64,000 nucleotides of DNA from Brevundimonas sp. (GCA_003248965.1 QFQU01000003.1:1-64000), one strand, 5' to 3'. Shown: positions 43,440 to 53,210, counted from the stretch's first letter. Notes: generated by a model not told the origin, from the letters alone. Translations and numbers: made by a program.

Positions 43440-44306
43440 TCAGTCGGCGGTGATGCTGTTCAGGGCCTCTTCCATCTCGCCGAACGAGGGCTGGGCGGCG
43501 GACGGGATGTCGCCCCGGCCGATCTCGACCGAGATCTGGGCCGCGTTGCCGTGCAGGTGGGCGACCAGCACCGACTGGATGATCTTATAATAGGCCGCTT
43601 CTTCGTTGATGATCGCCGTCAGACGGGCGGCGAACGGGCCGACCAGACCATAGGCCAGGAAGACGCCCATGAAGGTGCCGACCAGGGCGCCGCCGATCAT
43701 GCCGCCCAGAACCTCGGGCGGCTCGGTGATCGAGCCCATGGTCTTGATGACCCCCAGAACGGCGGCGACGATGCCCAGGGCCGGCAGGCCGTCGGCCAGG
43801 TTCTGAAGCGCATGGGCGGCTTCCAGATGCTCGTGATGGTGCTTTTCCAGCTGCTTTTCCATCGCATCCTCGACCTGGTGCGGATCTTCCAGGTTCATGG
43901 TCATCATCCGCAGAGTGTCGCAGATGAAGTCGACGGCGAAATGGTCCTTCAGCACCTTGGGGTATTTCTGGAAGATCGTGGATTCCTTGGGCTTTTCGAT
44001 GTGGCTTTCCAGCGCCACCACGCCCTTGGACTTCATCGTCTTGGTCAACTGGAACAGCAGGGACAGAAGGTCCTTGTAGTCCTGCTTCTTCCACTTGGGT
44101 CCGGCGAAGGTCTTGCCCAGTCCGCCCATCGAACTCTTGATCACCGGCAGGGAGTTGGAGATCAGGAAGGCGGCGATGCCCGCGCCGCCGATGGCCATCA
44201 GCTCGTGCGGGGCGGCGTGCATGATGACTTCGAACTTGCCGCCCGAGATCGCATAGCTGCCGAAGACGAGGCCGAACAGCAGCACGATGCCGATGATCTG
44301 GAACAT
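43440..44306 (-). CDS. motA: Flagellar motor stator protein MotA
   Basis: A 288-residue inner-membrane protein with four membrane spans: two near the N-terminus (FQIIGIVLLFGLVFGSY; LMAIGGAGIAAFLI) and two after the cytoplasmic loop (GLPALGIVAAVLGVIKTMGSI; GGMIGGALVGTFMGVFLAYGLVGP, split here by its glycines). The loop carries the charged residues that touch FliG. The extended C-terminus is as in alphaproteobacterial MotA. With MotB it forms the proton-driven stator; motB is not in the window, as in Caulobacter where the two genes are apart. Confidence 0.95.
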   Translation of the reverse strand: MFQIIGIVLLFGLVFGSYAISGGKFEVIMHAAPHELMAIGGAGIAAFLISNSLPVIKSSMGGLGKTFAGPKWKKQDYKDLLSLLFQLTKTMKSKGVVALESHIEKPKESTIFQKYPKVLKDHFAVDFICDTLRMMTMNLEDPHQVEDAMEKQLEKHHHEHLEAAHALQNLADGLPALGIVAAVLGVIKTMGSITEPPEVLGGMIGGALVGTFMGVFLAYGLVGPFAARLTAIINEEAAYYKIIQSVLVAHLHGNAAQISVEIGRGDIPSAAQPSFGEMEEALNSITAD

Positions 44307-44362
44307 GGGGAAGGACGATCCTGACGCGAGAGGCCGGGATCATCCCCATTAATCATTAAGAC

Positions 44363-44379
44363 GGCGTTTCGCGAACGCC
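44363..44379 (-). terminator. Possible weak terminator hairpin after the acyl-CoA synthetase
   Basis: GGCGTT-N5-AACGCC sits 12-28 bases after the stop codon on the minus strand and is followed by an AT-rich stretch (GTCTTAATGATTAA), not a clean T-run. Termination is possible but weak. Confidence 0.4.
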
Positions 44380-44390
44380 GCCTCCGCCGC

Positions 44391-46190
44391 CTAAAGCCGG
44401 GTTTCGCCGCTCAGGATCGCCTTGCGCGCGGTCTGGGTCAGCTTCTGATAGCCGGTCTTGCCGCCACGCACATAGAGAGCGGTTCCCGTCTTGGTCGGGT
44501 CGAAGCCGTCGGCGACCAGGTCCGCCTTGCGGTATTTGAACGTCCCTGTGGTCTCGGCCGCCTTGATCAGGCGCACGAACACCGGCTGGGCATAGGCAGG
44601 CAGCTTGGCCTCCACATAGTCGGAGAAGGCCTGGCCGTCGAACTTGCCCTCGACCACCAGAGCCGCCATGCCCGCCTTGCCGTCCTGGCCCGGCACCGGC
44701 ACGCCATAGACGATGGCCTCCTCCACGCCCGGCGCCTCCACCAAGGCTTGCTCGACCTCGGAGGTGGAGACGTTCTCGCCCTTCCAGCGGAAGGTGTCGC
44801 CCATCCGGTCGACGAAGTAGAAATAGCCTTCGCTGTCCTGACGCATCAGATCGCCGGTGCGGAACCAGCGGTCCCCGCGCTTGAACACGTCGGTCAGGAT
44901 CTTCTTCTGCGACGCGGCCTTGTCCGCATAGCCGGAGAAGTCGTGGCGGATGTCGTTGCCGATCAGGCCGATGGCTTCGCCCACCTCGCCGACCCGCACC
45001 GGGCGGCACAGGCCGTCTGGCCCGCGCACGGGCTGTTCGGTTTCGACGTCGAACTGCACCAGGCGAATATTGATCTGGGACTTCAGATAACCAGGCACGC
45101 GGCCGATGGCGCCCTGTTTGCCGTCGAAGTTGAACAGCGAGACATTGCCCTCGGTCGATCCGTAGAATTCCAGGATTTCCGGGATGCGGAACCGCTTCTG
45201 GAAGTCTGGCCAGACGTCGGCGCGCAGACCGTTGCCGAACGCCAGCCGCAGCTTATGCTTGGTCTCGTCCTCGTTCGGCGGGCAGTTGACCAGATAGCGG
45301 CACAGCTCGCCGATATAGACGAACATGGTCGCGCCCGACGACCGCACGTCGGGCCAGAAGTTGGTGGCCGAGAACTTCTTGCGCAGCACCAGGCGCGCGC
45401 CATTCAGCAGGGCCGCCCCTACCCCGACCAGGCCGCCGGTCGAATGATACAGCGGCAGGACGTTGAATATCCGGTCCGCAGGCGTCGAGCGCGTGGCGCC
45501 GGCGAAGGCCCGCATATAGGTCCGCGCCCGCGAATGGGGGATGCGCGCCGCCTTGGGCAGGCCCGTCGTGCCGGAGGTGTAGATGTAGAGGGCGGTGTCG
45601 CGGTTGGTCAGGCCCTCGCGCGCCGTGCGGCCCGGCCGCACCGAGGAGGCCCCGCGAACCGGCTTGTCGAGGCCGCGCCGGTCGCCGGTCTCCATCTCTT
45701 CGGGCAGGGCCAGGACCCACAGCATCAGATTGTGGGCGACCAGGGGCCGCGCCTCCTCGATCTGACGCCAGCAGTCCTGGTCGGCGACCACCTGGAAGGC
45801 GTTGGAGATGGTCAGGCAGTGGGCCAGGCCCTGACCGTTCAGATTGGTGTTGATCAGGGCCGTCGGGATGCCGACCTTCGAAAAGCCGATCCAGGCCGCC
45901 AGATACTCGATCCGGTTGGTCATCATCAGGGCGATGGTGTCGCTGCGCCGCAGCCCCCGGCTCTTGGCCCAGTTGCCGAAGCGGTTGGCCATCGCGTCCA
46001 GCTCGCGATAGGTCAGCTTGCGGGTCTCGTCCTCGATGGCGACATTGTCCGCGAACTTGTCGACCGCCTCTTCGAAGTCGTCGCAGAGCAGGACGTCGCT
46101 GTCCAACTCGATCGGCTTGATGCGTTTGAGCAGGCGGAACAGGCCGCGCGCGAACCGGACGTCCCGACGGGTATTCGCTACAAAGCCCAT
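44391..46190 (-). CDS. Long/very-long-chain acyl-CoA synthetase
   Basis: A 599-residue ANL-superfamily enzyme: P-loop YTSGTTGLPKAA, EFYGSTEGN, GDRWFRTGDLMRQDSEGYFYFVDR and RWKGENVSTSEVE. These match the FATP/very-long-chain acyl-CoA synthetase group, which activates fatty acids to acyl-AMP and then acyl-CoA, at the membrane. The ATG at 46190 is given; a GTG at 46226 would add 12 residues and cannot be excluded. A small hairpin (44363-44379) follows the stop. It could use fatty acids brought in by the FadL-type porin at 4.7 kb. Confidence 0.9.
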   Translation of the reverse strand: MGFVANTRRDVRFARGLFRLLKRIKPIELDSDVLLCDDFEEAVDKFADNVAIEDETRKLTYRELDAMANRFGNWAKSRGLRRSDTIALMMTNRIEYLAAWIGFSKVGIPTALINTNLNGQGLAHCLTISNAFQVVADQDCWRQIEEARPLVAHNLMLWVLALPEEMETGDRRGLDKPVRGASSVRPGRTAREGLTNRDTALYIYTSGTTGLPKAARIPHSRARTYMRAFAGATRSTPADRIFNVLPLYHSTGGLVGVGAALLNGARLVLRKKFSATNFWPDVRSSGATMFVYIGELCRYLVNCPPNEDETKHKLRLAFGNGLRADVWPDFQKRFRIPEILEFYGSTEGNVSLFNFDGKQGAIGRVPGYLKSQINIRLVQFDVETEQPVRGPDGLCRPVRVGEVGEAIGLIGNDIRHDFSGYADKAASQKKILTDVFKRGDRWFRTGDLMRQDSEGYFYFVDRMGDTFRWKGENVSTSEVEQALVEAPGVEEAIVYGVPVPGQDGKAGMAALVVEGKFDGQAFSDYVEAKLPAYAQPVFVRLIKAAETTGTFKYRKADLVADGFDPTKTGTALYVRGGKTGYQKLTQTARKAILSGETRL

Positions 46191-46505
46191 GCGCGCCGCA
46201 ACTCCCGAGTCTAATGCGTATGCCACCGTCTTTGGTGATGGCGAATGGGGGCCACCGGGTCAATCGCGCGGCTGTCTTAGCTGCAGGTCCGCTCCCATTC
46301 GTCCCCCATTTGTCGCGTTGACGCAGCGGAAATCCAGAGCCGTCGTCTGCTAATTATCGCCGCATTCCAGCTTTCCGGCCCCGAAATCGCCGCGAGGTCC
46401 GACACATTCGGGGCGGCAACGGTGTTTCTTCGGGGCATTTGCGCCGGGGGCGGAACGCCGATCCCTGACGGCGGGTTGGTTGACCGACGTTATGGAGGAC
46501 AAACC

Positions 46506-47069
46506 ATGTCGATGACCTACGCCAACGCCGAAACCGAAGCCCGCGCCCACAGCCGCAGCGAGCCTGCGGCCTTCGTGCCCCGCTATGCCCGCCCGACCAA
46601 GTCGAAGAAGGCGGTGAAGACCTGGATGATCCTGGCGCCCATCGGCGCAGTGGTTCTGCTGGGCAGCGCTGCGGCCATGATGATGCGTGGCGAAGAAGGC
46701 CCTGCGCCCGTTCAGTCGGTCGAGACCGTCACGCCTGAGACGGAGTCCGCGACCGCCGCCCTGAGCGCTGTCACCAACGCGCCGGCCGCTCCCGCTGCAG
46801 AGATGGCCGCCGAACCGGCGACGGCGACGCCTCAACAGCAAGCGCGCGCTCCGGCCGCTCCCCGTTCCGAGCGCGCGCCGCGCCGCGCCGCGCCCCAGGC
46901 GGAACGTCCCGCCGAGGTCGCCCGCGTCGAAGCGACGCCTGCGCCGACCAGCGGCCCGCAGCCCTATACCACCCCGGCGACTGTCCATCTGAATGCGACC
47001 CCGACGACCCCGGCCGCGCCGCCGGTTCAGACCACGCCGCCGGTCATCGTGGTCCAACCGGTGAACTGA
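46506..47069 (+). CDS. Single-pass membrane protein with Ala/Pro-rich tail, unknown function
   Basis: A 187-residue protein: about 35 residues with a basic KSKKAVK end, one membrane segment (WMILAPIGAVVLLGSAAAMMM), then a long Ala/Pro/Thr-rich periplasmic tail ending PPVIVVQPVN. There is no TonB or other recognisable C-terminal domain. The start is set by GGAGGAC just before the ATG. The 315-base spacer from the divergent acyl-CoA synthetase holds its promoter; nothing else was identified there. A strong bidirectional terminator follows. Probably real; function not predictable. Confidence 0.72.
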   Translation: MSMTYANAETEARAHSRSEPAAFVPRYARPTKSKKAVKTWMILAPIGAVVLLGSAAAMMMRGEEGPAPVQSVETVTPETESATAALSAVTNAPAAPAAEMAAEPATATPQQQARAPAAPRSERAPRRAAPQAERPAEVARVEATPAPTSGPQPYTTPATVHLNATPTTPAAPPVQTTPPVIVVQPVN

Positions 47070-47079
47070 TCACTGCAAA

Positions 47080-47111
47080 GAAAAAGCCCCGGTTTCGCCG
47101 GGGCTTTTTTT
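47080..47111. terminator. Bidirectional rho-independent terminator
   Basis: AGCCCCGG (47085-47092), loop TTTCG, CCGGGGCT (47098-47105), flanked by AAAAA on the left and TTTTTTT on the right. It can end transcription from the plus-strand gene and from fba, whose stop codon (47110-47112) overlaps its right edge. Confidence 0.9.
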
Positions 47112-48195
47112 AGGCCGCCTTCACGGATGCGCCCCGGAAGGACGGATCGAGATCGCCCGAGGCGTAGCGTTTGGCCATCTGGGCGGTGGAGAGCGGACGA
47201 ATCTTGGACGCCTGACCCTCGCAGCCGAACTGGAGGTAGCGCTCCATGCACAGCTTCTTCATCGCCTCCTTGGCGGGCTTCAGATAGTAGCGCGGGTCGA
47301 ACTCGCCCGGCTTCTCCATCAGGGCCTTACGGATGGCGCCGGTGATGGCCATGCGGTTGTCGGTGTCGATGTTGACCTTGCGCACGCCGTGCTTGATGCC
47401 GCGCTGGATTTCCTCGACCGGCACGCCCCAGGTCTGGGGCATTTCGCCGCCGTACTGGTTGATGATGTCCTGCAGATCCTGCGGCACCGACGACGAACCG
47501 TGCATCACCAGGTGGGTGTTGGGCAGGCGACGGTGGATTTCCTCGATCACGTTCATGGCCAGGACCTCGCCGTCCGGCTGACGCGTGAACTTGTAGGCGC
47601 CGTGGCTGGTGCCCATGGCGATGGCGAGGGCGTCGACCTTGGTGGCGGCGACGAAATCGACGGCCTGATCCGGGTCGGTCAGCAGTTGCGAGTGGTCCAG
47701 CTTGCCTTCGAAGCCGTGGCCGTCCTCGGCCTCGCCCATGCCGGTCTCCAGCGAACCCAGCACGCCCAGTTCACCCTCGACCGAGACGCCGCAGGCGTGG
47801 GCCATTTCGGTGACGCGACGGGTGACATCGACGTTGTATTCGTAAGAGGCGGGGGTCTTGGCGTCCTCCTCCAGCGAGCCGTCCATCATCACTGAGGTAA
47901 AGCCGTACTGGATGGCGGTGGCGCAGGTCGCCGGACCGTTGCCGTGGTCCTGGTGCATGCAGACCGGGATGTGCGGATAGAGCTCGGCCAGGGCGTCGAT
48001 CAGCTTGGCCAGAACGATGTCGTTGGCGTAGTTCCGGGCGCCCCGGCTCGCTTGAATGATCACGGGAGCATTGACCTCGTGGGCCGCCTCCATGATCGCC
48101 AGACCCTGTTCCATATTGTTGATGTTGTAGGCGGGCAGGCCGTAATCGTTCTCTGCCGCGTGGTCGAGCAGCTGTCGCAGCGTGATGCGCGCCAT
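47110..48195 (-). CDS. fba: Class II fructose-1,6-bisphosphate aldolase
   Basis: A 361-residue zinc aldolase of the Calvin-cycle/class IIB subtype. Landmarks are PAYNINNMEQ, VCMHQDHG (catalytic Asp and zinc His), VEGELGVLGS, GTSHGAYKF (zinc His), VMHGSSSVP (zinc His) and KVNIDTDNRMA. It cleaves fructose-1,6-bisphosphate to the two triose phosphates in glycolysis, or the reverse in gluconeogenesis. It ends the gap-membrane protein-pgk-fba series on the minus strand. Confidence 0.96.
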   Translation of the reverse strand: MARITLRQLLDHAAENDYGLPAYNINNMEQGLAIMEAAHEVNAPVIIQASRGARNYANDIVLAKLIDALAELYPHIPVCMHQDHGNGPATCATAIQYGFTSVMMDGSLEEDAKTPASYEYNVDVTRRVTEMAHACGVSVEGELGVLGSLETGMGEAEDGHGFEGKLDHSQLLTDPDQAVDFVAATKVDALAIAMGTSHGAYKFTRQPDGEVLAMNVIEEIHRRLPNTHLVMHGSSSVPQDLQDIINQYGGEMPQTWGVPVEEIQRGIKHGVRKVNIDTDNRMAITGAIRKALMEKPGEFDPRYYLKPAKEAMKKLCMERYLQFGCEGQASKIRPLSTAQMAKRYASGDLDPSFRGASVKAA

Positions 48196-48305
48196 TGGGT
48201 AGTCTCCTGAGCCGAATAGTCTTTTTGGTTAGGCGAGAGATTAGACGCCGGACCGCGTGAAGTCACGCCGTGTTACAGCCGTTTCAACGCCGATTTCGAA
48301 GACAG

Positions 48306-48330
48306 GATGCAGGCGTGATCCGCCTGCATC
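48306..48330 (-). terminator. Strong hairpin after pgk
   Basis: A perfect 10-base stem, GATGCAGGCG/CGCCTGCATC, with a 5-base loop begins 10 bases after the pgk stop. No T-run follows on the minus strand, so it may be a pause, RNA 3'-end or rho-assisted site between pgk and fba. Confidence 0.5.
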
Positions 48331-48339
48331 GCTGAGCCT

Positions 48340-49536
48340 TCAGGCGCGCAGGGCCTCAACGCCGGGCAGCGGCTTGCCCTCCATCCATTCCAAGAAGGCG
48401 CCGCCGGCGGTGGAGACGAAGGTCAGGTCCGCCGCGACGCCGGCATGACCGACCGCCGCGACCGTGTCGCCGCCGCCCGCCACCGCGATCAGGGCGCCGG
48501 CCTTGGTGCGCTCGGCGACGTGCTTGGCGGCCGCGACCGTGGCGGCGTCGAAGGGCGGCACCTCGAACACGCCCAGCGGGCCGTTCCAGATCAGGGTCTT
48601 GGAGCCGTCGATGGCGGCGTTCAGGCGCGCGACGGTGTCGGGGCCGGCGTCAAGGATCTTGTCTTCAGTCGAGAGGGCTTCGCCTGTCTTGACGGTGCGG
48701 GCCTCGGCGCCGGGCTTGACCTCGGTCGCCACGACGACATCGACGGGCAGCAGGATGTCGCAGCCCTTGGCTTCGGCTTCCGCCAGGATTTCGCGCGCGG
48801 TGTCCGCCATATCCTTTTCCGCCAGGGAGCCGCCGATGTCGACGCCTTGGGCATAAAGGAAGGTGTTGGCCATGCCGCCGCCGATGGCCAGCGTGTCCAG
48901 CTTGCCGACCAGGTTCTTCAGCAGGTCCAGCTTGGTCGAGACCTTGGAGCCGCCGACGATGCCGACGACCGGCTTCTGCGGATTGCCGAGCGCCGCGTCG
49001 AGCGCGTCCAGTTCGCGGCGCATGGATTCGCCGGCGTAGGCCGGGATGTGGTGGGCGACGCCTTCGGTCGAGGCGTGGGCGCGGTGGGCGGCCGAGAAGG
49101 CGTCGTTGACGTAGAGATCGCCGAGATCCGCCAGCTTCTGGGCGAAGACCGGATCATTGGCCTCTTCCGCCGCATGGAAGCGCACGTTTTCCAGCAGGAC
49201 CACGCCGCCCGCGTCCAGATCGCGAATGGCCTCCACGGCGTCAGGGCCGATGCAGTCGTCGGCGAAGCGGACGGGGGCGCCAAGGAGTTCTTCCAGCGGC
49301 TGAACGACCGGCCTCAGGCTCATCGACGGAACGCGCTGGCCCTTGGGGCGGTCGAAGTGAGCCAGCAGGGCGACCTTAGCGCCCGCGTCACGCAGGCGCT
49401 GGATCGTCGGCAGGGCGACCAGCAGACGTGTGTCGTCGGTGACCTTGCCGCCCTCCATCGGGACGTTGAAGTCCACGCGGACCAGCGCGGTCTTGCCGGC
49501 GAGATCCTTGGCGTCGTCGAGAGTACGGAACGTCAT
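48340..49536 (-). CDS. pgk: Phosphoglycerate kinase
   Basis: A 398-residue two-lobed kinase that makes ATP from 1,3-bisphosphoglycerate. N-domain: LVRVDFNVPMEGGKVTDDTR, HFDRPKG and LLENVRF. C-domain: GGSKVSTKLDLL and AVAGGGDTVAAV. The ATG at 49536 begins the family N-terminus (MTFRTLDD); a longer frame to 49713 is not family-like. The start overlaps the stop of the small membrane protein gene (ATGA at 49533-49536), so pgk translation may be coupled to it. Confidence 0.96.
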   Translation of the reverse strand: MTFRTLDDAKDLAGKTALVRVDFNVPMEGGKVTDDTRLLVALPTIQRLRDAGAKVALLAHFDRPKGQRVPSMSLRPVVQPLEELLGAPVRFADDCIGPDAVEAIRDLDAGGVVLLENVRFHAAEEANDPVFAQKLADLGDLYVNDAFSAAHRAHASTEGVAHHIPAYAGESMRRELDALDAALGNPQKPVVGIVGGSKVSTKLDLLKNLVGKLDTLAIGGGMANTFLYAQGVDIGGSLAEKDMADTAREILAEAEAKGCDILLPVDVVVATEVKPGAEARTVKTGEALSTEDKILDAGPDTVARLNAAIDGSKTLIWNGPLGVFEVPPFDAATVAAAKHVAERTKAGALIAVAGGGDTVAAVGHAGVAADLTFVSTAGGAFLEWMEGKPLPGVEALRA

Positions 49537-49955
49537 ATCGGGCTGCCCCCAGAAAAGATGTGTCCGATCCAAAGCAGAGCGCCGTGGATCATCAGTTGAA
49601 CTTGCAGTGCCATGACCGGAACTGCGACTGCGATGAAATGTCGGCCGTTCTTGGCGTGATCGCGACAGGCCGCAATAGCTAGGCCTGCGAGAAGCACAGG
49701 AACCGCAAACCAAGCAAAAGCGGAGACTGAGTCAGGCCCGTTCACATTCACAAAAGGGATGGCTGTTCCTAGGGCGAGCAATAATACGACGGCACAGCCT
49801 CGAATAACGAATGCTTCATCGGCCAATGGCCCAAGCTTGATCTTTCGCAGTCCCAGCCAGACCAGAACGCCCCAAAAGGCTACAGCGAGCAATGACCACG
49901 GTAGCGAAAGCCATGCGAAAAACAAAAACCCCGGCAGTCCTAAGAACAGAAGCAT
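49533..49955 (-). CDS. Small four-helix membrane protein, unknown function
   Basis: A 140-residue hydrophobic protein with about four membrane spans and no recognised family. It lies between gap and pgk and overlaps the pgk start by ATGA. Its base composition is lower in GC than its neighbours. Its ATG and first dozen codons coincide with the rho-independent terminator of gap, so expression would need readthrough or an internal promoter. No other good start is visible, and no Shine-Dalgarno is obvious. Real but conditional expression and chance conservation of an open frame are both possible. Confidence 0.6.
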   Translation of the reverse strand: MLLFLGLPGFLFFAWLSLPWSLLAVAFWGVLVWLGLRKIKLGPLADEAFVIRGCAVVLLLALGTAIPFVNVNGPDSVSAFAWFAVPVLLAGLAIAACRDHAKNGRHFIAVAVPVMALQVQLMIHGALLWIGHIFSGGSPI

Positions 49956-49962
49956 GCCGGGG
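49921..49962 (-). terminator. Rho-independent terminator of gap
   Basis: On the minus strand, CCCCGGCA (49962-49955) and TGCCGGGG (49936-49929) form an 8-base stem with an 18-base loop, followed by TTTTTGTT (49928-49921). It starts 15 bases after the gap stop and covers the first codons of the next gene. Confidence 0.78.
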
Positions 49963-49976
49963 TTCTTAGCGCGGTC

Positions 49977-50984
<1,008 letters not shown>

Positions 50985-51226
50985 GGTGGGTTCCTCTGAG
51001 CTATGGCTTATCGTTGTGCGTCTCAATGACCGCGCGCGGGGCGGGTTTCAACCCCAGGCCCGTAACAACGGGCTGCCGACTGTTACTCAAGGCGGCTTTC
51101 AGGCAAGAAACACCCTCAAACGCGAAAATCAGCACCTGACCGGCAAAAATTTTGCTTCATCCGGTTGCGTTGCAGCGAGCCGTATGGTTTCTTGGCGTCA
51201 GAACAGGGGAGCCCCTCGTGGCCACG

Positions 51227-51367
51227 ATGACGCGCGCAATCAGGAAGGACGCCGCCGCTTTTGCGGTTCCCGTCCGCGCGACCTCGGCCCCCCAGACGCT
51301 GACCGTACTCATTCTCACCGTACTTATTGGCCTGCTTAGCCAAGCGGCGTGGATGCCCGTGACCTGA
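51227..51367 (+). CDS. Branched-chain amino acid leader peptide of the ilv-leu operon
   Basis: A 46-residue open frame whose residues 25-37 read LTVLILTVLIGLL: 6 Leu, 2 Val and 2 Ile, many by codons rare in this genome (GTA, ATT, CTT, CTC). The pentapeptide LTVLI is a near-exact duplication of 15 bases. The stop precedes a terminator by about 30 bases, and ilvD begins beyond it. This is the classical form of an attenuation leader peptide: slow decoding when Leu, Val or Ile tRNAs are uncharged stalls the ribosome. An alternative GTG start at 51218 has GGGGAG before it. Confidence 0.85.
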   Translation: MTRAIRKDAAAFAVPVRATSAPQTLTVLILTVLIGLLSQAAWMPVT

Positions 51368-51427
51368 ACCCCAACACACTCAGGATCGCCTCGCACCACC
51401 CCGCTCCCGAAAGGAAGCGGGGTTTTT
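51330..51427 (+). promoter_or_regulatory. Transcription attenuator controlling ilvD operon
   Basis: Four interacting segments are readable. Segments 1 and 2 (GCCTGCTT at 51330-51337, AAGCGGC at 51342-51348) pair with one bulge; segment 1 is the Gly-Leu-Leu codons at the end of the branched-chain run. Segment 2 extended (AGCGGCGTGG, 51343-51352) can instead pair with segment 3 (CCACCCCGCT, 51396-51405) at 9 of 10 positions, the antiterminator. Segment 3 otherwise pairs with segment 4 (AGCGGGG, 51416-51422), forming the terminator followed by TTTTT (51423-51427). A ribosome stalled on the Leu/Val/Ile codons would block 1, free 2 and prevent termination. Confidence 0.85.
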
Positions 51428-51458
51428 AGTGCGCGGCGGTTCCAGACAAGCCGGACCG

Positions 51459-53210
51459 ATGACGCAAGATTCCACCTCTCAGCCCCAAGGGGCGCCCAAG
51501 AAGCCCAATGCGCGCAGCGCGGCGGTGACGGCTGGTCCGAACCGGGCCGCCGCCCGGTCCTATCTGCGCGCCGCCGGCATGCAGGACGCCGACTTCGACA
51601 AGCCGATGATCGGCATCGTCAACACCTGGTCGACGGTCACGCCCTGCAACATGCATCTGGACCGTCTGGCCAAGGATGTCCGGGCAGGCATCATCGCGGC
51701 GGGCGGCTATCCGGTCGATTTCAACACCATCGTCGTCACCGACGGCATCTCGATGGGCACGGCGGGCATGAAGGCCTCGCTGATCAGCCGCGAGGTCGTC
51801 GCCGACTCGATCGAACTGGCCATCGAGGGGCATCAGCTGGACGGCGTCGTCTGCATCGTCGGTTGCGACAAGACCATCCCGGCGGCGGCCATGGCCTTGG
51901 CCCGGATGGATATCCCCGGCCTGGTCTATTACGGCGGCACCATCATGCCGGGCGTGATCGGGACGAAAGAGGTCTCGGTCCAGGAGGTGTTCGAGGCCAT
52001 CGGCGCCCACGCCGCCGGCGCGCTGGACGATGCGGGCCTGAAGGCGGTCGAGAGCGCGGTCTGCCCCGGCGCCGGCGCCTGCGGCGGTCAGTTCACGGCC
52101 AACACCATGGCGATGGCCCTGTCGGTTATGGGCATCAGCCCGATGGGCGCGAACGATGTTCCGGCCGTCGATCCCAACAAGGCGGCCGAGGGCGAACGCT
52201 GCGGACGGCTGATCGTCGAGCGCGTCTTCTCCGGCGACACGGCCCGCAAATACATCACCCGCGCCAGCCTGAAGAACGCCGCTGTCGCGGTCTCGGCCTC
52301 GGGCGGATCGACCAATGCGGTCATGCACCTGACGGCCATTGCGGCTGAGGCCGGCGTCGATTTCGGCGTCGAGGACTGCCATCAGGCCTGCGTCGAGGCG
52401 CCGGTCATCTGCGATCTGAAGCCGGGCGGGCGTTTCCTGGCCTCGCATCTGTTCGCGGCGGGCGGCACGCGCCTGGTCACGCAGCGCATGGCCGAGGCGG
52501 GCAAGATCGTGAACACCCCCACCGTCACCGGCCGCAGCCTGTTCGCCGAGGCGGCCCAGGCCGAGGAGACGCCGGGTCAGCAGGTCGTGACCCGCTTCGA
52601 CGCCCCGGTCATGGCGCGCGGCAGCTTCGCCGTCATCTATGGCGACGTCGCCCCCGAAGGCGCGGTCATCAAGCTGACGGGCCACAAGGTCGATGTCTTC
52701 GAAGGTCCGGCCTGCGTCTTCGATTCGGAAGAGGACGCCTTCCACGCTGTTCAGGACGGTTCGGTGGGCGAGGGCGACGTCATCATCATCCGCTACGAAG
52801 GGCCCAAGGGCGGCCCCGGCATGCGCGAGATGCTGCAGGTCACGGCTGCCCTGAAGGGCCGCAAGATCGACAATGTCGCCCTGCTGACCGACGGCCGTTT
52901 CTCGGGCGCCAGCTACGGCTTCGTCGCCGGACACGTCTCGCCGGAAGCCGCCGTCGGCGGCCCGATCGCTCTCATTCGCGATGGTGATCGCATCACCATC
53001 GACGTCACCAACCGCCGGATCGACGTTGCCGCCGATCTGGCGACGCGCCGGGCGGGCTTTACGCCCCACGTAGTCCGCCCGGCGCGAGGCGTCTTCGCCA
53101 AATACCGCGCCTCGGTCGCCTCGGCCGCCCAGGGCGCCGTCACCATTCCCAACCCGCCGCCGGCGCAAGTTCCGGCATCCCACAAGACCAACGCTGCTCA
53201 GGACGCCTGA
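51459..53210 (+). CDS. ilvD: Dihydroxy-acid dehydratase
   Basis: A 583-residue Fe-S dehydratase that makes 2-oxo acids from the dihydroxy acids of valine and isoleucine synthesis. Landmarks are NTWSTVTPCNMHL (cluster Cys), VGCDKTIPAAAMA (cluster Cys), CPGAGACGGQFTANTMA (cluster Cys) and RYEGPKGGPGM. The ATG at 51459 is preferred over GTG 51429, which lies right beside the attenuator terminator. The C-terminal 20-30 residues are Pro/Ala-rich and variable. First structural gene of the operon, 31 bases after the terminator T-run. Confidence 0.96.
   Translation: MTQDSTSQPQGAPKKPNARSAAVTAGPNRAAARSYLRAAGMQDADFDKPMIGIVNTWSTVTPCNMHLDRLAKDVRAGIIAAGGYPVDFNTIVVTDGISMGTAGMKASLISREVVADSIELAIEGHQLDGVVCIVGCDKTIPAAAMALARMDIPGLVYYGGTIMPGVIGTKEVSVQEVFEAIGAHAAGALDDAGLKAVESAVCPGAGACGGQFTANTMAMALSVMGISPMGANDVPAVDPNKAAEGERCGRLIVERVFSGDTARKYITRASLKNAAVAVSASGGSTNAVMHLTAIAAEAGVDFGVEDCHQACVEAPVICDLKPGGRFLASHLFAAGGTRLVTQRMAEAGKIVNTPTVTGRSLFAEAAQAEETPGQQVVTRFDAPVMARGSFAVIYGDVAPEGAVIKLTGHKVDVFEGPACVFDSEEDAFHAVQDGSVGEGDVIIIRYEGPKGGPGMREMLQVTAALKGRKIDNVALLTDGRFSGASYGFVAGHVSPEAAVGGPIALIRDGDRITIDVTNRRIDVAADLATRRAGFTPHVVRPARGVFAKYRASVASAAQGAVTIPNPPPAQVPASHKTNAAQDA

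Noticed and set aside
51426..53183. 585-codon minus-strand frame across ilvD
   Set aside because: Antisense shadow of ilvD with biased composition.
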